Notes under the pieces: generated by a model | The model's input: the letters and a program-made list of their open reading frames with translations, nothing else | Database searches by the model: none | Told to the model about the DNA's origin: nothing | Origin: a bacterium | GTDB taxonomy: Bacteria > Verrucomicrobiota > Kiritimatiellia > CAIKKV01 > CAITUY01 | NCBI GenBank assembly: GCA_037128595.1 | Contig: JBAXWB010000007.1 | Location: forward strand, 32,588-96,587 | Direction of reading: 5' to 3' | DNA length: 64,000 nucleotides | Made by a program: the position numbers and the translations under genes | In this document: positions 27,710 through 37,030 of the stretch, in pieces | How the letters are laid out: every line of letters starts with the position of its first letter | Position numbering within the stretch: position 1 is the stretch's first letter

Positions 27710-28054
27710 TCAGGTTCCTTTCAGGTGGTTGTTGATAAACGATTCATACACAGCTCGAAGCGCGGCGGGAATGTTTCTGATGATTTCCAGTAGCGGGATA
27801 ACGTCTTCCTTCACCCAACACTTCCGGATGTGCCCGGCGGCCAGGCAGAAGATAAAACCCAGTTGAACCAAGCCCGCAGGGCCACTTGTAGCAAATGCCA
27901 AGACCCCCAGGAGCGTCCACCAGATCCAGCACCACTGGTGTTTCTGGAGGCCACCGGCATACTGCGGCTTAAGAGTCCTGTAACCAGCCTCGAAAATCAC
28001 GGCCATACAGAGCCAACCCGCCAGTGCAAGAATCAGGATCAGAATATTATTCAT
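27710..28054 (-). CDS. Small membrane protein
   Basis: The 114-residue protein has a hydrophobic N-terminus (about 4-22) and a Trp-rich second region (HQWCWIWWTLLGVLAF) with a third helix to about residue 75, then a soluble helical tail. AAAGGTGGTG precedes the ATG. No homologue is recognised. It is the first of three consecutive membrane proteins 170 nt downstream of the kinase-FHA gene. Confidence 0.6.
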   Translation of the reverse strand: MNNILILILALAGWLCMAVIFEAGYRTLKPQYAGGLQKHQWCWIWWTLLGVLAFATSGPAGLVQLGFIFCLAAGHIRKCWVKEDVIPLLEIIRNIPAALRAVYESFINNHLKGT

Positions 28055-28222
28055 AACGCACCACCTTTCTTAGTATTCGATCAACTTTGTCTTTTCACTA
28101 TCCACAAGCCTCATTTCGATCCTCGATTCACCATAATGGTCTCAAACATCAGGCGTGCCGAATATGGAGCCCCAAGGGACGGATAGGGATATCCTGGATA
28201 CGGCCTGATTCCCAAAGCGAAT

Positions 28223-29461
28223 CTATTCGACATGCACCTCCACATCCGCAAAGCGCAACACGTCACCCGCCAGCACAACGATGGGCTTTCCATCCGCCAA
28301 CCTTTCCCAGTTGCCATTATCCTGCCTCCGATAGGTGCCATTGCGACCATGGCTTTCAATAGTCACGGCAGGGCCGGTCTTCCGGACAATCGCATGCAAC
28401 GTCGAAACCGACCCGCCAGCGCGCAATTCGTTTCTGCCGATCTGCATAAACCCTTTCACAACCGGAATCCTGCATCCATCCGGCAGCACCAGCGAAACTG
28501 TCGGGAAAGGTTTGCCGCAACCGGGGCAGACTACTTTCGAAGCATCGGCGAGACATGGCCAGCCGCACTTATCACGCGGACAGATATAGACTTCACCCAA
28601 TGACACCAGAAGCGCATCAAGCCATTCAGCCGCAGTTGGACGTTTGGACGGGGTACGGCTCATGCCGCGTCTGAACAGGTTTGCAAGCCGGGCGTTGAGG
28701 ATTTTGGGAGGATAGCCTGCCTCGGGAACAATGGAGGAGACCGGATCGAAGAACCATTTATCGTACATCGCTTGCACAAACAGCTCCTCAGTCTCCTTGT
28801 AGCCAGCCGTAGGGTGGCGCAGCATCAAGATCTCTTCGGCCATAATACGCAGGGAAAAGAGATCGGACCCCAAGTCAGGAGGAACCGGCTTACCCGCATT
28901 CAAGGCATCAGACAATTCCGGCGCCAGGTACATTTCGTCACCAAGGCACGTAGGTTTTGGAATCCCTGGAGCACTGAAATTATCAAAATCAATAATGCGG
29001 AGCCTCGGAACAGTGCCATCCATCCAGACCAGCACATTTCCGGCCCGTATATCCCCATGACTGATCTTCCGGGAGTGCAGTTGAACATACCCATGCATAA
29101 CCGTAATCAAGCAGACAAGGTTTTGCATGAACGTGGTCTTCGCCTCTTCGATGAAAACTAGAAGGGGCTTACCATTGACAAGAGTCATGATGTATCCCAC
29201 GACTCCGTTGTCATTGATAAGTTCAAGGGGCGCGACAAGAACAGGGCAAGATTCGCTCAGTTTCAGCGAACACAAGTATTCCGTGCGGACTATATTTTCA
29301 GCAGTCCTATTCACGGGATGGAAGATCTTCACCGCCATTTCCTCGTGCGTGTCCAGATCCTTCCCTTTGACAACTAACCCCTGGGCGCCTTCCATTCCTT
29401 CGGATTCAAGTTCGAGTGTGCGCCCCTCAACTGTCTTTACAATGCTAATGTCGTTTTTCAT
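28223..29461 (-). CDS. Protein kinase with zinc ribbon and C-terminal FHA domain (TerY-P triad type)
   Basis: The 412-residue protein has a divergent kinase domain (about 1-285) with Lys45 in MAVKIF, HGDIRAGN (catalytic Asp137, Asn142), DFD at 158-160 and APE at 180-182. A zinc ribbon follows (Cys294, 299/303, 312, 315) and then an FHA domain (IGRNEL at 341-346, His356, HGRNGTY at 371-377), which binds phosphothreonine. Kinase plus zinc ribbon is the arrangement of the kinase in TerY-phosphorylation triads, in which VWA, PP2C and kinase genes cluster. The FHA lets it read its own or partner phosphorylation. It starts 5 nt after the PP2C stop. No membrane segment: cytoplasmic. Confidence 0.85.
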   Translation of the reverse strand: MKNDISIVKTVEGRTLELESEGMEGAQGLVVKGKDLDTHEEMAVKIFHPVNRTAENIVRTEYLCSLKLSESCPVLVAPLELINDNGVVGYIMTLVNGKPLLVFIEEAKTTFMQNLVCLITVMHGYVQLHSRKISHGDIRAGNVLVWMDGTVPRLRIIDFDNFSAPGIPKPTCLGDEMYLAPELSDALNAGKPVPPDLGSDLFSLRIMAEEILMLRHPTAGYKETEELFVQAMYDKWFFDPVSSIVPEAGYPPKILNARLANLFRRGMSRTPSKRPTAAEWLDALLVSLGEVYICPRDKCGWPCLADASKVVCPGCGKPFPTVSLVLPDGCRIPVVKGFMQIGRNELRAGGSVSTLHAIVRKTGPAVTIESHGRNGTYRRQDNGNWERLADGKPIVVLAGDVLRFADVEVHVE

Positions 29462-29466
29462 GGCTT

Positions 29467-31044
29467 TTACTCCTTCAAGGTTGAGGTTTCTTTCATGTGT
29501 GAGGATTCGTCTTCATCCATGTCGCAGGACGACTCAAGTGATTGAACAGGCGTTGCCATCATGCCAAGTGTGATGTTATCGCTGCAGACGTGGCCGTATT
29601 TATCAACGTAGTTCTCTAATTGAACAATCACGGCTTTGGTTGCAATCTTCACATTGCCCTTGGCCTTTGCCAGGTACTGGACCACGGCCAGCGGATAGTC
29701 ATCCCGGACATAGTCCCAGACACCATCACTCCCGGTAATCATAAGATCACCTGGGTAACGGGGCACTGCTCCACTCGCGGGTTCCCCAATCAACGTAGGC
29801 CCCAGTGATGTGGTAATTACATTGGGAATGTCGGGATCCGCTTTCTGAGGAAACAGGAACTTTTCGATGGTGCCGTTCCTGCGCACAATGACCCCGCCCC
29901 CGTCACCGGCATAGGCAAAGGCATACCGTCGCTCATCCGCCAGGACAACAATCAGAGTCGTTCTAAAGCCTCCCATAAACGAGGTTGTCGCGGTCTCGAC
30001 AAGTTTCCCCATGGCCTCAGCGGCATGGAGCAGGGCATCGCGGGCAAGTGGAACAATATCCGGTTTTACTTTGACGCGCTGTTGATCGATCAGGAATCTG
30101 GCGGCCTCCCGAACGGCAACGTAGGCAGCATAGGCACCATAATTGACTCCACCACAGCCATCAGCAACCAGAATAGTGGTGATTCCGCCAAGTTGAAAAG
30201 ACAGACAGTAGTCTTGATTATCCGTCCTGACATTCCCTGTAACCGTGGCAACGGCGGTGTCACGACCAGCGGGAACGGTTGGGGGAACAATCCCGGACGA
30301 GACGGCCTCATCAACAAGTTGAGCAAAAAGCTTGTCAGGATCATGAATATTGCTTGGGTCAAACCTCTCGACACATTTTTGCATCGTCACCATCTCCGGC
30401 ATGGGCCGATGATCCGGAATCTGCTGTGAATCTGTAGGGACTAAAGCATTTTGAAACTCCGGCTTGGTTTTCGTGCCTTTCGCCTTGTTGCCATTTTCGG
30501 ATCCGCGATTTTGTTCGCGCACCAAAATGGCCACAAAGATCACGACCCCCAATAAGACGTATATTGCCTCATTAGTGAGCAACTGTGCCCATGACGTTGC
30601 AGACAGATCGTCACCAGTGCCAGAAGCAGGTTTGGTGGTTTTACCAATCTTCTTTAGAGACCGTGACTTCGGACTCTCCTTGGCATTTATTATTGCCGGG
30701 ATCTTTCCTATGCTGTTCGTCCAACCTTGAATGTAGAGCGGTTTGCATCCACATGTCTTGTGACGGAATGTTCCTGAACCGTCCATGCTGACAATGACTG
30801 GATCACACGTCAGATCACACCCGAGACCTGTTGCGCACAAGGACTCAAATACACTTTCCCGCAGGCCATCGGTCCAGACATCAACCGTGACGTTTGTTAG
30901 CCAGGCAGGATCAATACGGGGCGTCATCGCCCTCGAAGGCAAAGATCCTGCCTTGGCTGCCGTTGTTGCAAGCAGAACGGCAATGCCACAACTCAATAGC
31001 CGGGCAACACAACCCATTCCAACACTTATTAATTTCGCATTCAT
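29467..31044 (-). CDS. Transmembrane PP2C phosphatase with an extracytoplasmic Cys-rich domain
   Basis: The 525-residue protein starts with a signal-like segment (about 12-31), then a 120-residue domain with five cysteines (70, 76, 80, 98, 100). A single membrane helix follows (about 159-175), then a charged linker and a PP2C domain from about 262 to 505. Metal-site motifs are RTDNQD (273-278), ADGCGG (294-299) and GSDGVWD. This is a receptor-like topology: sensor outside, metal-dependent Ser/Thr phosphatase inside. PP2C members of TerY-P triads are normally soluble, so the sensor is unusual. It lies between the tail-anchored gene and the kinase-FHA gene with 10 and 5 nt gaps and should oppose that kinase. 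Confidence 0.85.
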   Translation of the reverse strand: MNAKLISVGMGCVARLLSCGIAVLLATTAAKAGSLPSRAMTPRIDPAWLTNVTVDVWTDGLRESVFESLCATGLGCDLTCDPVIVSMDGSGTFRHKTCGCKPLYIQGWTNSIGKIPAIINAKESPKSRSLKKIGKTTKPASGTGDDLSATSWAQLLTNEAIYVLLGVVIFVAILVREQNRGSENGNKAKGTKTKPEFQNALVPTDSQQIPDHRPMPEMVTMQKCVERFDPSNIHDPDKLFAQLVDEAVSSGIVPPTVPAGRDTAVATVTGNVRTDNQDYCLSFQLGGITTILVADGCGGVNYGAYAAYVAVREAARFLIDQQRVKVKPDIVPLARDALLHAAEAMGKLVETATTSFMGGFRTTLIVVLADERRYAFAYAGDGGGVIVRRNGTIEKFLFPQKADPDIPNVITTSLGPTLIGEPASGAVPRYPGDLMITGSDGVWDYVRDDYPLAVVQYLAKAKGNVKIATKAVIVQLENYVDKYGHVCSDNITLGMMATPVQSLESSCDMDEDESSHMKETSTLKE

Positions 31045-31054
31045 GACACCCTCC

Positions 31055-31387
31055 CTATTTTCCCATAATTGATAAAATTATGACCACAGTCACAACCAGG
31101 ATGATCGCCCAAAACGGAAACTGTGGGCTGTTGTCGCCACTGAGAGGCGCAGGTAATGTCGGTACGGCCTTGGCTGCCGGTGGCGTTTCAACCCTCTGCC
31201 AACCCTTATCAACTACAGTCGGCATCGGCTTGTTTACCGGCTTGCTAGGCCTCGGTTCACGGGCCTGTTTAACGACAGGCTTGGGGCTGGACTTGACCGA
31301 AGACGCCACAACCACGGGAAGACGCCGCGGATCGATTCCATCATTAACCAAACCTTCACACTCATCATTTCCTGGTAAAGTTCTCAT
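31055..31387 (-). CDS. Proline-rich tail-anchored membrane protein
   Basis: The 110-residue protein has a low-complexity Pro/Lys/Val-rich body (about 35-85) and one C-terminal hydrophobic helix (about 91-107) ending in MGK, which is the signature of a tail-anchored protein. No known domain. It lies 10 nt before the PP2C gene. The proline-rich region could be a kinase substrate or docking tail that brings signalling partners to the membrane. Confidence 0.6.
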   Translation of the reverse strand: MRTLPGNDECEGLVNDGIDPRRLPVVVASSVKSSPKPVVKQAREPRPSKPVNKPMPTVVDKGWQRVETPPAAKAVPTLPAPLSGDNSPQFPFWAIILVVTVVIILSIMGK

Positions 31388-31410
31388 AATTCACCTCATT
31401 TTAAGGTCTA

Positions 31411-31464
31411 CCTCGTCAGTGCCGGGAGACCATTCCCGGCAGACAGGAGCCAAAGGCCCCTGTT
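31411..31464. other. Two adjacent stem-loops between the VWA and tail-anchored genes
   Basis: TGCCGGGA / TCCCGGCA arms and ACAGG.GCC / GGC.CCTGT arms form two consecutive hairpins in the only sizeable gap of the signalling operon. There is no T run, so termination is unlikely; an mRNA-stability or processing element that separates expression levels is possible. Confidence 0.4.
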
Positions 31465-31474
31465 TCGGCTTCTA

Positions 31475-32152
31475 CTAGCGGTTCAACAAGGTCAGGGAAT
31501 GTGTCGCATCCCTCCGCTGTGCCATGCTCATCGTCATGGTCATCCCGGCCCTGGCCATGAACATGCGTAATTCGGCTCCACTGTTAACCCTGTAGAAATG
31601 CTGGGGCGAGGTGGCCAGTTCCCGCAACAGCACCTCGTCGGCATCATCCCCGAACGCCACCGTGACCAGGTCAGCCTTATCCCTCAAGCTACCCCCCGCC
31701 TCCACTGGTGAACCGCCATCAGTGAAGCATCCGTCGGTAAAGAAAAGGACGACCGGGCGGAGGTACTGCTCACCAGCATCACGCTTGTGGCTTTCGAGTT
31801 CACTCCGCGCCAGTACCAAGGCCGCCGTCATATTCGTGTAAGCACCAATGGCTAACGCGCGAATATTACCGACCAGTTTCGGGGCCAGAGTCCAGGGATT
31901 AGCCACAATTGCCGTCTCATTGAAGTGAATCACCGAAACGACGAACCCGTTATTGTTAACCGGCTTGGCCAATTCGTCGTTCAACTCCTCGCAGGCCGCC
32001 TGAGCTTGCCTGGCCTTTTCCCCTTCCATGGAGGGGGAGGTGTCAACAATGACAATCACTTCCTGTTTGACGTCCCCACCCACCCCGTGGCGCCGCTTCA
32101 CATCGGGGATCACCCTTAACGTTTGAGTCACAATGTTTGAGGTCATTTTCAT
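31475..32152 (-). CDS. TerY-like von Willebrand factor A protein
   Basis: The 225-residue protein is a compact VWA domain with an intact MIDAS metal site: DTSPS (Asp37, Ser39, Ser41), the Thr of GAYTNMT near residue 108 and FTDG near 140. TerY proteins are stand-alone VWA domains that pair with PP2C and kinase genes in TerY-P triads, and this gene is followed by exactly those partners. No membrane segment; cytoplasmic. AGTAATG precedes the start without a strong ribosome site. It follows the second VWA gene by 21 nt. Confidence 0.85.
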   Translation of the reverse strand: MKMTSNIVTQTLRVIPDVKRRHGVGGDVKQEVIVIVDTSPSMEGEKARQAQAACEELNDELAKPVNNNGFVVSVIHFNETAIVANPWTLAPKLVGNIRALAIGAYTNMTAALVLARSELESHKRDAGEQYLRPVVLFFTDGCFTDGGSPVEAGGSLRDKADLVTVAFGDDADEVLLRELATSPQHFYRVNSGAELRMFMARAGMTMTMSMAQRRDATHSLTLLNR

Positions 32153-32173
32153 TACTCCTATCGATACAGTTGG

Positions 32174-32923
32174 CTACGACACAACGGCAGGCATCGGGGT
32201 CGTGCCGAAAGCAGCATTCACCGCCATCGTCAGCGTGGCGCTGAGCGAAGTGACGACCTTCTTGATCTCGGCTTCATCCGGATTATTGGAGATGGGAATC
32301 AGGAACCCACCAGCCGCCTCAACGAGTTCTTTGAGGTTGTCCGTGGCCTGAGAGACCAGAACCAGCTTCACGCCCTTGGCCCTATACTCATTGCCGAGTT
32401 CCCGCAGAGACTTGCCGGACGGCAAAAGCTTGGTGTCGTCCGTCAGGAAGAAAAGCGCAACGTTCCGGCAGAACAACAACCGTGTGCCCCATGCCGTAAC
32501 ATCAAGGATCCGCTGCGCCTGTGTCGCGTGAGTTTCCTCAAGATCGCCACCCCCGCCATACTCAATCTTTCCGATGGCATCGATCACCTGGTCCACCGAG
32601 CCTGATTGAATCATCTGGATAGGCAATTCATCGCAGTCCTCATCTCCGTGTGACCACAAATCGATATCCAACTTGGAGATGGTTCCCTCGAGTGACCGCA
32701 ACGTTTTCTCGGCAATCTCAGGAACACCTTTCGTGAAGGCTTTCGTAGACCCAGTCCGGTCAACCGAAATGCCAAGCTTCAAACACCCCGGACGAATATG
32801 GCGTTCCGGCCTCACAATGAGCCCCTGGGTGGGGGCATCATTAGCAACAGTATTTCCGCTCTGCGGATTCACACTGCCGTTATTGGAGTTCACTTCATTC
32901 ATGTCTACGTACCGTTTTTTCAT
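32174..32923 (-). CDS. Second von Willebrand factor A protein
   Basis: The 249-residue protein has an N-terminal Asn-rich tail and a VWA-like domain with DRTGS (Asp55, Thr57, Ser59) as a slightly altered MIDAS, and FFLTDDTK later. It is only distantly similar to the adjacent TerY-like protein. Its start lies in the stop codon of the large ATPase gene (4-nt overlap), which argues for a direct partnership with that ATPase. VWA plus ATPase pairing is a common chaperone-like arrangement (for example MoxR-VWA), though this ATPase is of another class. Confidence 0.8.
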   Translation of the reverse strand: MKKRYVDMNEVNSNNGSVNPQSGNTVANDAPTQGLIVRPERHIRPGCLKLGISVDRTGSTKAFTKGVPEIAEKTLRSLEGTISKLDIDLWSHGDEDCDELPIQMIQSGSVDQVIDAIGKIEYGGGGDLEETHATQAQRILDVTAWGTRLLFCRNVALFFLTDDTKLLPSGKSLRELGNEYRAKGVKLVLVSQATDNLKELVEAAGGFLIPISNNPDEAEIKKVVTSLSATLTMAVNAAFGTTPMPAVVS

Positions 32924-35802
32924 ATTGCACTGTCCTTCTTGTTTCTGGGTTTACTTGTCTTCACCTTGAAGACAAAATCACTGGAGTCGTAGATTTCGGG
33001 CAGGCTCGTTACCGCCTTGAGCCCGGCCATCAATGAGAGTTTGATTCGCGAATCGGGACTTGAGGACCTAGCGGCAAAAGTCTTCTCCAGGTTCTCAAGG
33101 TCATTTTTGTTAAAACAAACCTCGATCACCCTGGCCCACCCGGCGGCCAGATCGCGCTCCGCCTGATCGGGCTCGGAATCGAATGTCGTGGTTGGCAGTT
33201 CAATTGCAATGGGCAATCCTGTCACCGGGCAGATGAATCCAACATCGACAACCTTGCTGGTGCCTGGTAGCGCCATTTCCAGCGTCGCGGAAATAGATTT
33301 CTCCGCCAAAAGATCCTTTATTAGTCTCTGACCCCAATCATGTTTGTAGCCACTGCGGGATGGCTTATAGACGGATCCAATGGCGGCATACCCCTCAGCC
33401 GTAAGGAAGTGCATCAGGCTGGGCGCACCACGTGGAGATAGTTGAACGGTCACGTCGTCAACAAAACCCTGGGCCTTGAGCTCATCAAGGATAGGTCGTA
33501 ATTCCTTGAATGTAAGTGCCTTACCCGAGGGCAGCGTCAAATGTGCCGCGCGACCGCTGACGTTGAGGAATAAGTTTGAGGCAATGTCCCTCATAATGGC
33601 GAGGAAATCATTATCCACCGCGCTGGGCATCGTTGTAGGTGTGGTGACAACAGGCGCAGCAACCGGAGCCGACGAAGGCGTCACCACTGAAACTGCGGGC
33701 GGAACTGGCGAACTAGCGACCGGCGGTGTCACGGTCACCGGCACCGGTAATCTCCGATAATGCTCGGGGACGATGGGCGGCAATGTTGCCAGGATCGGGG
33801 CGTTATTGGCATCAATTTCCGCATCAGTCATCTTCACGGCGTCAGGGATACGGGGATACGATATAAGGAAAGGCTCGGTGTACCTGTTCCCCATGCGCAT
33901 CATGGCCACACCCTTGGGTAAGGTTGTGAGAGCCTTGGCCTGCTGGTCGGTCAGGGCAAACGTCCTTTTTGCCGTGAAAATGTCATTCCCGTCAAAAATC
34001 TGGCAAACCATCCATATTCCCGCAGCGTTAAGAACTGGGTGAGCGATGCTCATCGAGTGGTAAACAAAGAAGAGGCAGATGGAACTAGACCGAACGAGCG
34101 TAGAAAGTTGGACAATGGCGGACAACCCGCCAGGAACCTTCGAGGACGCAGCTAAGTTCGAACCCTCATCTTGAAAGAAAATAACTTGGGTTCCGGGGCG
34201 TGCACGCAGAATGGGAGTGTTAATAATTTCCTGTCGGATTGCCGCCAGCAACGTGACGACGAGGAATTCCTCTTGCGTACTGCCCGCTATAGCCGACGTA
34301 TCAATAATAACACTGTAGCCTTTCGTTACGATTTCCTTGAGGTCGTATCCGCGCTGGCAGGCGATCTGGTGGCTAAGAGGTGAACGGGCAATGTCGTTGC
34401 ACGACATTTGAATAGACTGGAAGAACTCGGGTTTAATGGAGCGGTAATCAGTCGGGATAATTCTGTCTTTCACAATTCTCATCAGTTGTGAATGCGTGAG
34501 TTCGCAAACACCACTCAGCGTGTTCTGCTTCATCCCAATCTCGATAGCTGCATCGAGCACGATGCGCGAATCCTTCCGACTAGAAACAGTTAAGAAATAA
34601 TCCCGATTCACCCCTACCCACTGCCAGGGGTTGAAAAAGGGTTTATCGAGGCGCCCAATCCGCACCTTGATGACGCGTCCGGGATATTTCCGACAGAGAT
34701 AATCTGCTTGCCCGTCTCCCTTGCTATCGATAAAAAACACAGACTTACCACCACCGATTGAACAGTCGACAACGGCACAACCCCCAGTCGACTTACTGGA
34801 TCCTGGTCGGCCCGTTGAACGCATGGCCTCCGCCATCTCAAGGAACGTCAACCCAACGGGAGTCCCATCCAATAAAGTGAAGGGATGAATATCCCCCTCG
34901 CCGATAATGTCAGGAGGCGGGTTTTGAGCAAAAGCGACGCGCCATTCCATAGGAATTATGATTTTCCGCGCGCGTGCCACAAGACTTGCGAGCGCATTGA
35001 GATCATATTCAGGGATATTGCCGGATTTGAGTCCACGCTCGATGTTAGTAATACGCCGAACCCCTTCCATGCTCATGCTAGGATTATCGAGCCCAAGGGA
35101 TCTGGCCTCCTGGATCAACATCAGAATCGCCTTTGCCTGAGCGGCGGATTGGTATTCCTTATTATTCATTATTGCACCTCTCATTTCCGTTGCATCACAT
35201 CCTGTTATTGGAATCATCGCTTTGACAGTCGTGCAGGCGAGGAGTCCAGCGGCAATCAAGATCGATATGGCGGTCCCGCCACGGGAAGGCGGCGAACGGG
35301 GTGCCGGTGGTGGCGAAGGAGGAGGAATGGACGGCGGCGGCGGAGGAGTCAAGAATGGGATGATAATTAAGCGCAGGATAGTAATGGGTATTTGGAAGAT
35401 GGAGGCCCACATCCGGCGTTGTTTTCCCTTTTCCCAACAGTCAGAGCAAACACCCAGTTTACCTGATTGCTCGCTTGCGGTTACCGAATCCGGCTCCACT
35501 GCAATCAGTTTTGCCAATCTTAGTTTCGAGAAGATTGAGGAGCAATTGACGCACTCAAAGGCGTTTATCGCGGCAATGAACAGTTTCAAATCATTACTGA
35601 ACTTCATGGGTGTGTCAGCCCCAACGGGAGTGCCGAAATAATCCTCAACTGTGTCGACACTTTTGGTGACCATTTCGCCGCCGAGCAAGTCTGGACCAAC
35701 ACTCTCACGAATCTCAGAAGAGAGCGGGATTGTTGTGGTATTGAGCGTAGGCCCGAGAGTCATCAGGCGCCGAACATTCACATTTCCACCAGTGACAGTC
35801 AT
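32920..35802 (-). CDS. Membrane-anchored TraG/HerA-like ATPase with zinc ribbon and C-terminal nuclease-like domain
   Basis: The 960-residue protein has an N-terminal zinc ribbon (Cys84/87 and Cys119/122) and a hydrophobic segment (134-152). A polyproline linker leads to a second hydrophobic segment (178-192) and an HerA/FtsK/VirD4-type ATPase domain with Walker A GRPGSSKST (331-339) and Walker B VIFFQDEG (540-547). After another Pro/Val-rich linker come a winged helix (about 760-830) and a small alpha/beta domain whose VVDVGF...IAIELP places Asp853 and Glu868 like a PD-(D/E)xK fold. That tail is known from other TraG/HerA-like proteins. It probably moves or cuts DNA at the membrane. It is coupled by 4-nt overlaps to both neighbours. 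No relaxase or VirB4 gene is present, so conjugation is not supported. Confidence 0.75.
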   Translation of the reverse strand: MTVTGGNVNVRRLMTLGPTLNTTTIPLSSEIRESVGPDLLGGEMVTKSVDTVEDYFGTPVGADTPMKFSNDLKLFIAAINAFECVNCSSIFSKLRLAKLIAVEPDSVTASEQSGKLGVCSDCWEKGKQRRMWASIFQIPITILRLIIIPFLTPPPPPSIPPPSPPPAPRSPPSRGGTAISILIAAGLLACTTVKAMIPITGCDATEMRGAIMNNKEYQSAAQAKAILMLIQEARSLGLDNPSMSMEGVRRITNIERGLKSGNIPEYDLNALASLVARARKIIIPMEWRVAFAQNPPPDIIGEGDIHPFTLLDGTPVGLTFLEMAEAMRSTGRPGSSKSTGGCAVVDCSIGGGKSVFFIDSKGDGQADYLCRKYPGRVIKVRIGRLDKPFFNPWQWVGVNRDYFLTVSSRKDSRIVLDAAIEIGMKQNTLSGVCELTHSQLMRIVKDRIIPTDYRSIKPEFFQSIQMSCNDIARSPLSHQIACQRGYDLKEIVTKGYSVIIDTSAIAGSTQEEFLVVTLLAAIRQEIINTPILRARPGTQVIFFQDEGSNLAASSKVPGGLSAIVQLSTLVRSSSICLFFVYHSMSIAHPVLNAAGIWMVCQIFDGNDIFTAKRTFALTDQQAKALTTLPKGVAMMRMGNRYTEPFLISYPRIPDAVKMTDAEIDANNAPILATLPPIVPEHYRRLPVPVTVTPPVASSPVPPAVSVVTPSSAPVAAPVVTTPTTMPSAVDNDFLAIMRDIASNLFLNVSGRAAHLTLPSGKALTFKELRPILDELKAQGFVDDVTVQLSPRGAPSLMHFLTAEGYAAIGSVYKPSRSGYKHDWGQRLIKDLLAEKSISATLEMALPGTSKVVDVGFICPVTGLPIAIELPTTTFDSEPDQAERDLAAGWARVIEVCFNKNDLENLEKTFAARSSSPDSRIKLSLMAGLKAVTSLPEIYDSSDFVFKVKTSKPRNKKDSAI

Positions 35803-36122
35803 ATTCCACCTCCCAACTTGGATTTGGATGGAGTGTTGATCATCTGGTGCGCGATCGCGACGAAGCTGCCGGTCAGGGCCATGAACACGAATTGCTTTCC
35901 ATCCTGATTATTCAAGAAGGGGACGAGTTTCAGGATATACGAAAGCGCCCACCACGCTGCACCCAATGCCTCGATTGCGGCCAGGAACCGCAAGCCAATC
36001 CGTGAGCCTCCAAAGTAAGTCTTGAGAAGAAACAGAACCAAGGCATAGAGCCCTGCAATCACGAGCAGCATAAAACCGCTCGTGTTCAAGCTCGTCATAA
36101 CTTCATTACCTTGCGTATTCAT
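35799..36122 (-). CDS. Small membrane protein preceding the ATPase
   Basis: The 107-residue protein has three hydrophobic segments (about 16-35, 45-66 and 77-93) and a short basic C-terminus. I place the start at ATG 36122 because GGAG lies 8 nt upstream; the frame extends further but its extra N-terminus is hydrophilic and without a ribosome site. The stop overlaps the start of the TraG/HerA-like ATPase gene. It is a likely membrane subunit of that ATPase, comparable in position to small membrane partners of coupling proteins. Confidence 0.65.
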   Translation of the reverse strand: MNTQGNEVMTSLNTSGFMLLVIAGLYALVLFLLKTYFGGSRIGLRFLAAIEALGAAWWALSYILKLVPFLNNQDGKQFVFMALTGSFVAIAHQMINTPSKSKLGGGI

Positions 36123-36212
36123 GTTTTGTTCTCCGATCTGCATATACTTTGCACCCTTACTGACCCGACGGTCACAGGGCTTTACCGGGCAAATCCGAAA
36201 CATTTTCGGGAG

Positions 36213-36788
36213 TTATTGGGACAGTCTGGGATTTATTCCTGCCTTCACGCTGCACATTTCAGCATGGGCTCGCGCCAATTCCTGGCAGTACCGCCCGAGC
36301 GTACGGATCTCAATCGTGGCCCCCCGTGTCTGGAACGTAACCCGGCACCCTCCTTTGGTATCGCCAGCTAAATGTCGCTGCAAATGCTCGTTAATGTTCC
36401 ATCGGAAACGACAATCCAGCTTAAGTCGGTAAATCAATGTTTCATGCAATTTCTTAAAGGTATCGAGTGAGACCAAGCCGCTGTCGCACAACTCGTGGTG
36501 CAACCCGTCCAGATACTCCCGGCTCAAGGCGGCGGGAATCGCAACAAGAAAGTTTTCATCACGATAAGTCAGTAGCCACTGTTCGTTGAGGAGTTCCGCA
36601 AATCCGATCTCTTTATCCAGGTAAAGTTCAGGCAACTTGACCCGCCATGTGCAAGCAGACGTGTCAACGGAACGCTCCTCGGGACCGAATCCTTGAAGCT
36701 TTTCAGAAATCGCATCCCATTTGGCGGTGGGAGAGGGCTGAGTGTTATATTTCTGCCCGCCCTCATTCTCATTCAATTTGCTTTTCAT
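36213..36788 (-). CDS. Protein of unknown function
   Basis: From ATG 36788 (AAGGTGAACGGGG just upstream) the protein has 191 residues; the frame continues upstream to 36926 but that part is low-complexity. A disordered start is followed by a mixed alpha/beta region (WRVKLPELYLDKEIGFAEL, LLTYRDENFLVAIPAAL, CRFRWNINEHLQRHLAGD, CRVTFQTRGATIEIRTLGRY). No motif is recognised. It lies in the signalling operon, between the winged-helix gene and the small membrane protein. Confidence 0.55.
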   Translation of the reverse strand: MKSKLNENEGGQKYNTQPSPTAKWDAISEKLQGFGPEERSVDTSACTWRVKLPELYLDKEIGFAELLNEQWLLTYRDENFLVAIPAALSREYLDGLHHELCDSGLVSLDTFKKLHETLIYRLKLDCRFRWNINEHLQRHLAGDTKGGCRVTFQTRGATIEIRTLGRYCQELARAHAEMCSVKAGINPRLSQ

Positions 36789-37030
36789 ACCCCGTTCACC
36801 TTTTCCTTTGATTTGGGAGCGGCGTTTCCCGCTCTCGTTCATCTGGGAAAAGGCTATCTTAGGCGGCGCGACATTTTGTTGCGGAGGTATGGAGGATTTG
36901 TTGCGGGATGTTGCATGCAGAAGCACATGATTTGCGCGGAGTGCATGCAGCGAGCAGATCCTGCGAGTAAGCGCAGGTAAAATACGTCGGTTTTTAAGCG
37001 GAAGGCAAAAAAAGCGTGCGCGCCTGGCTA

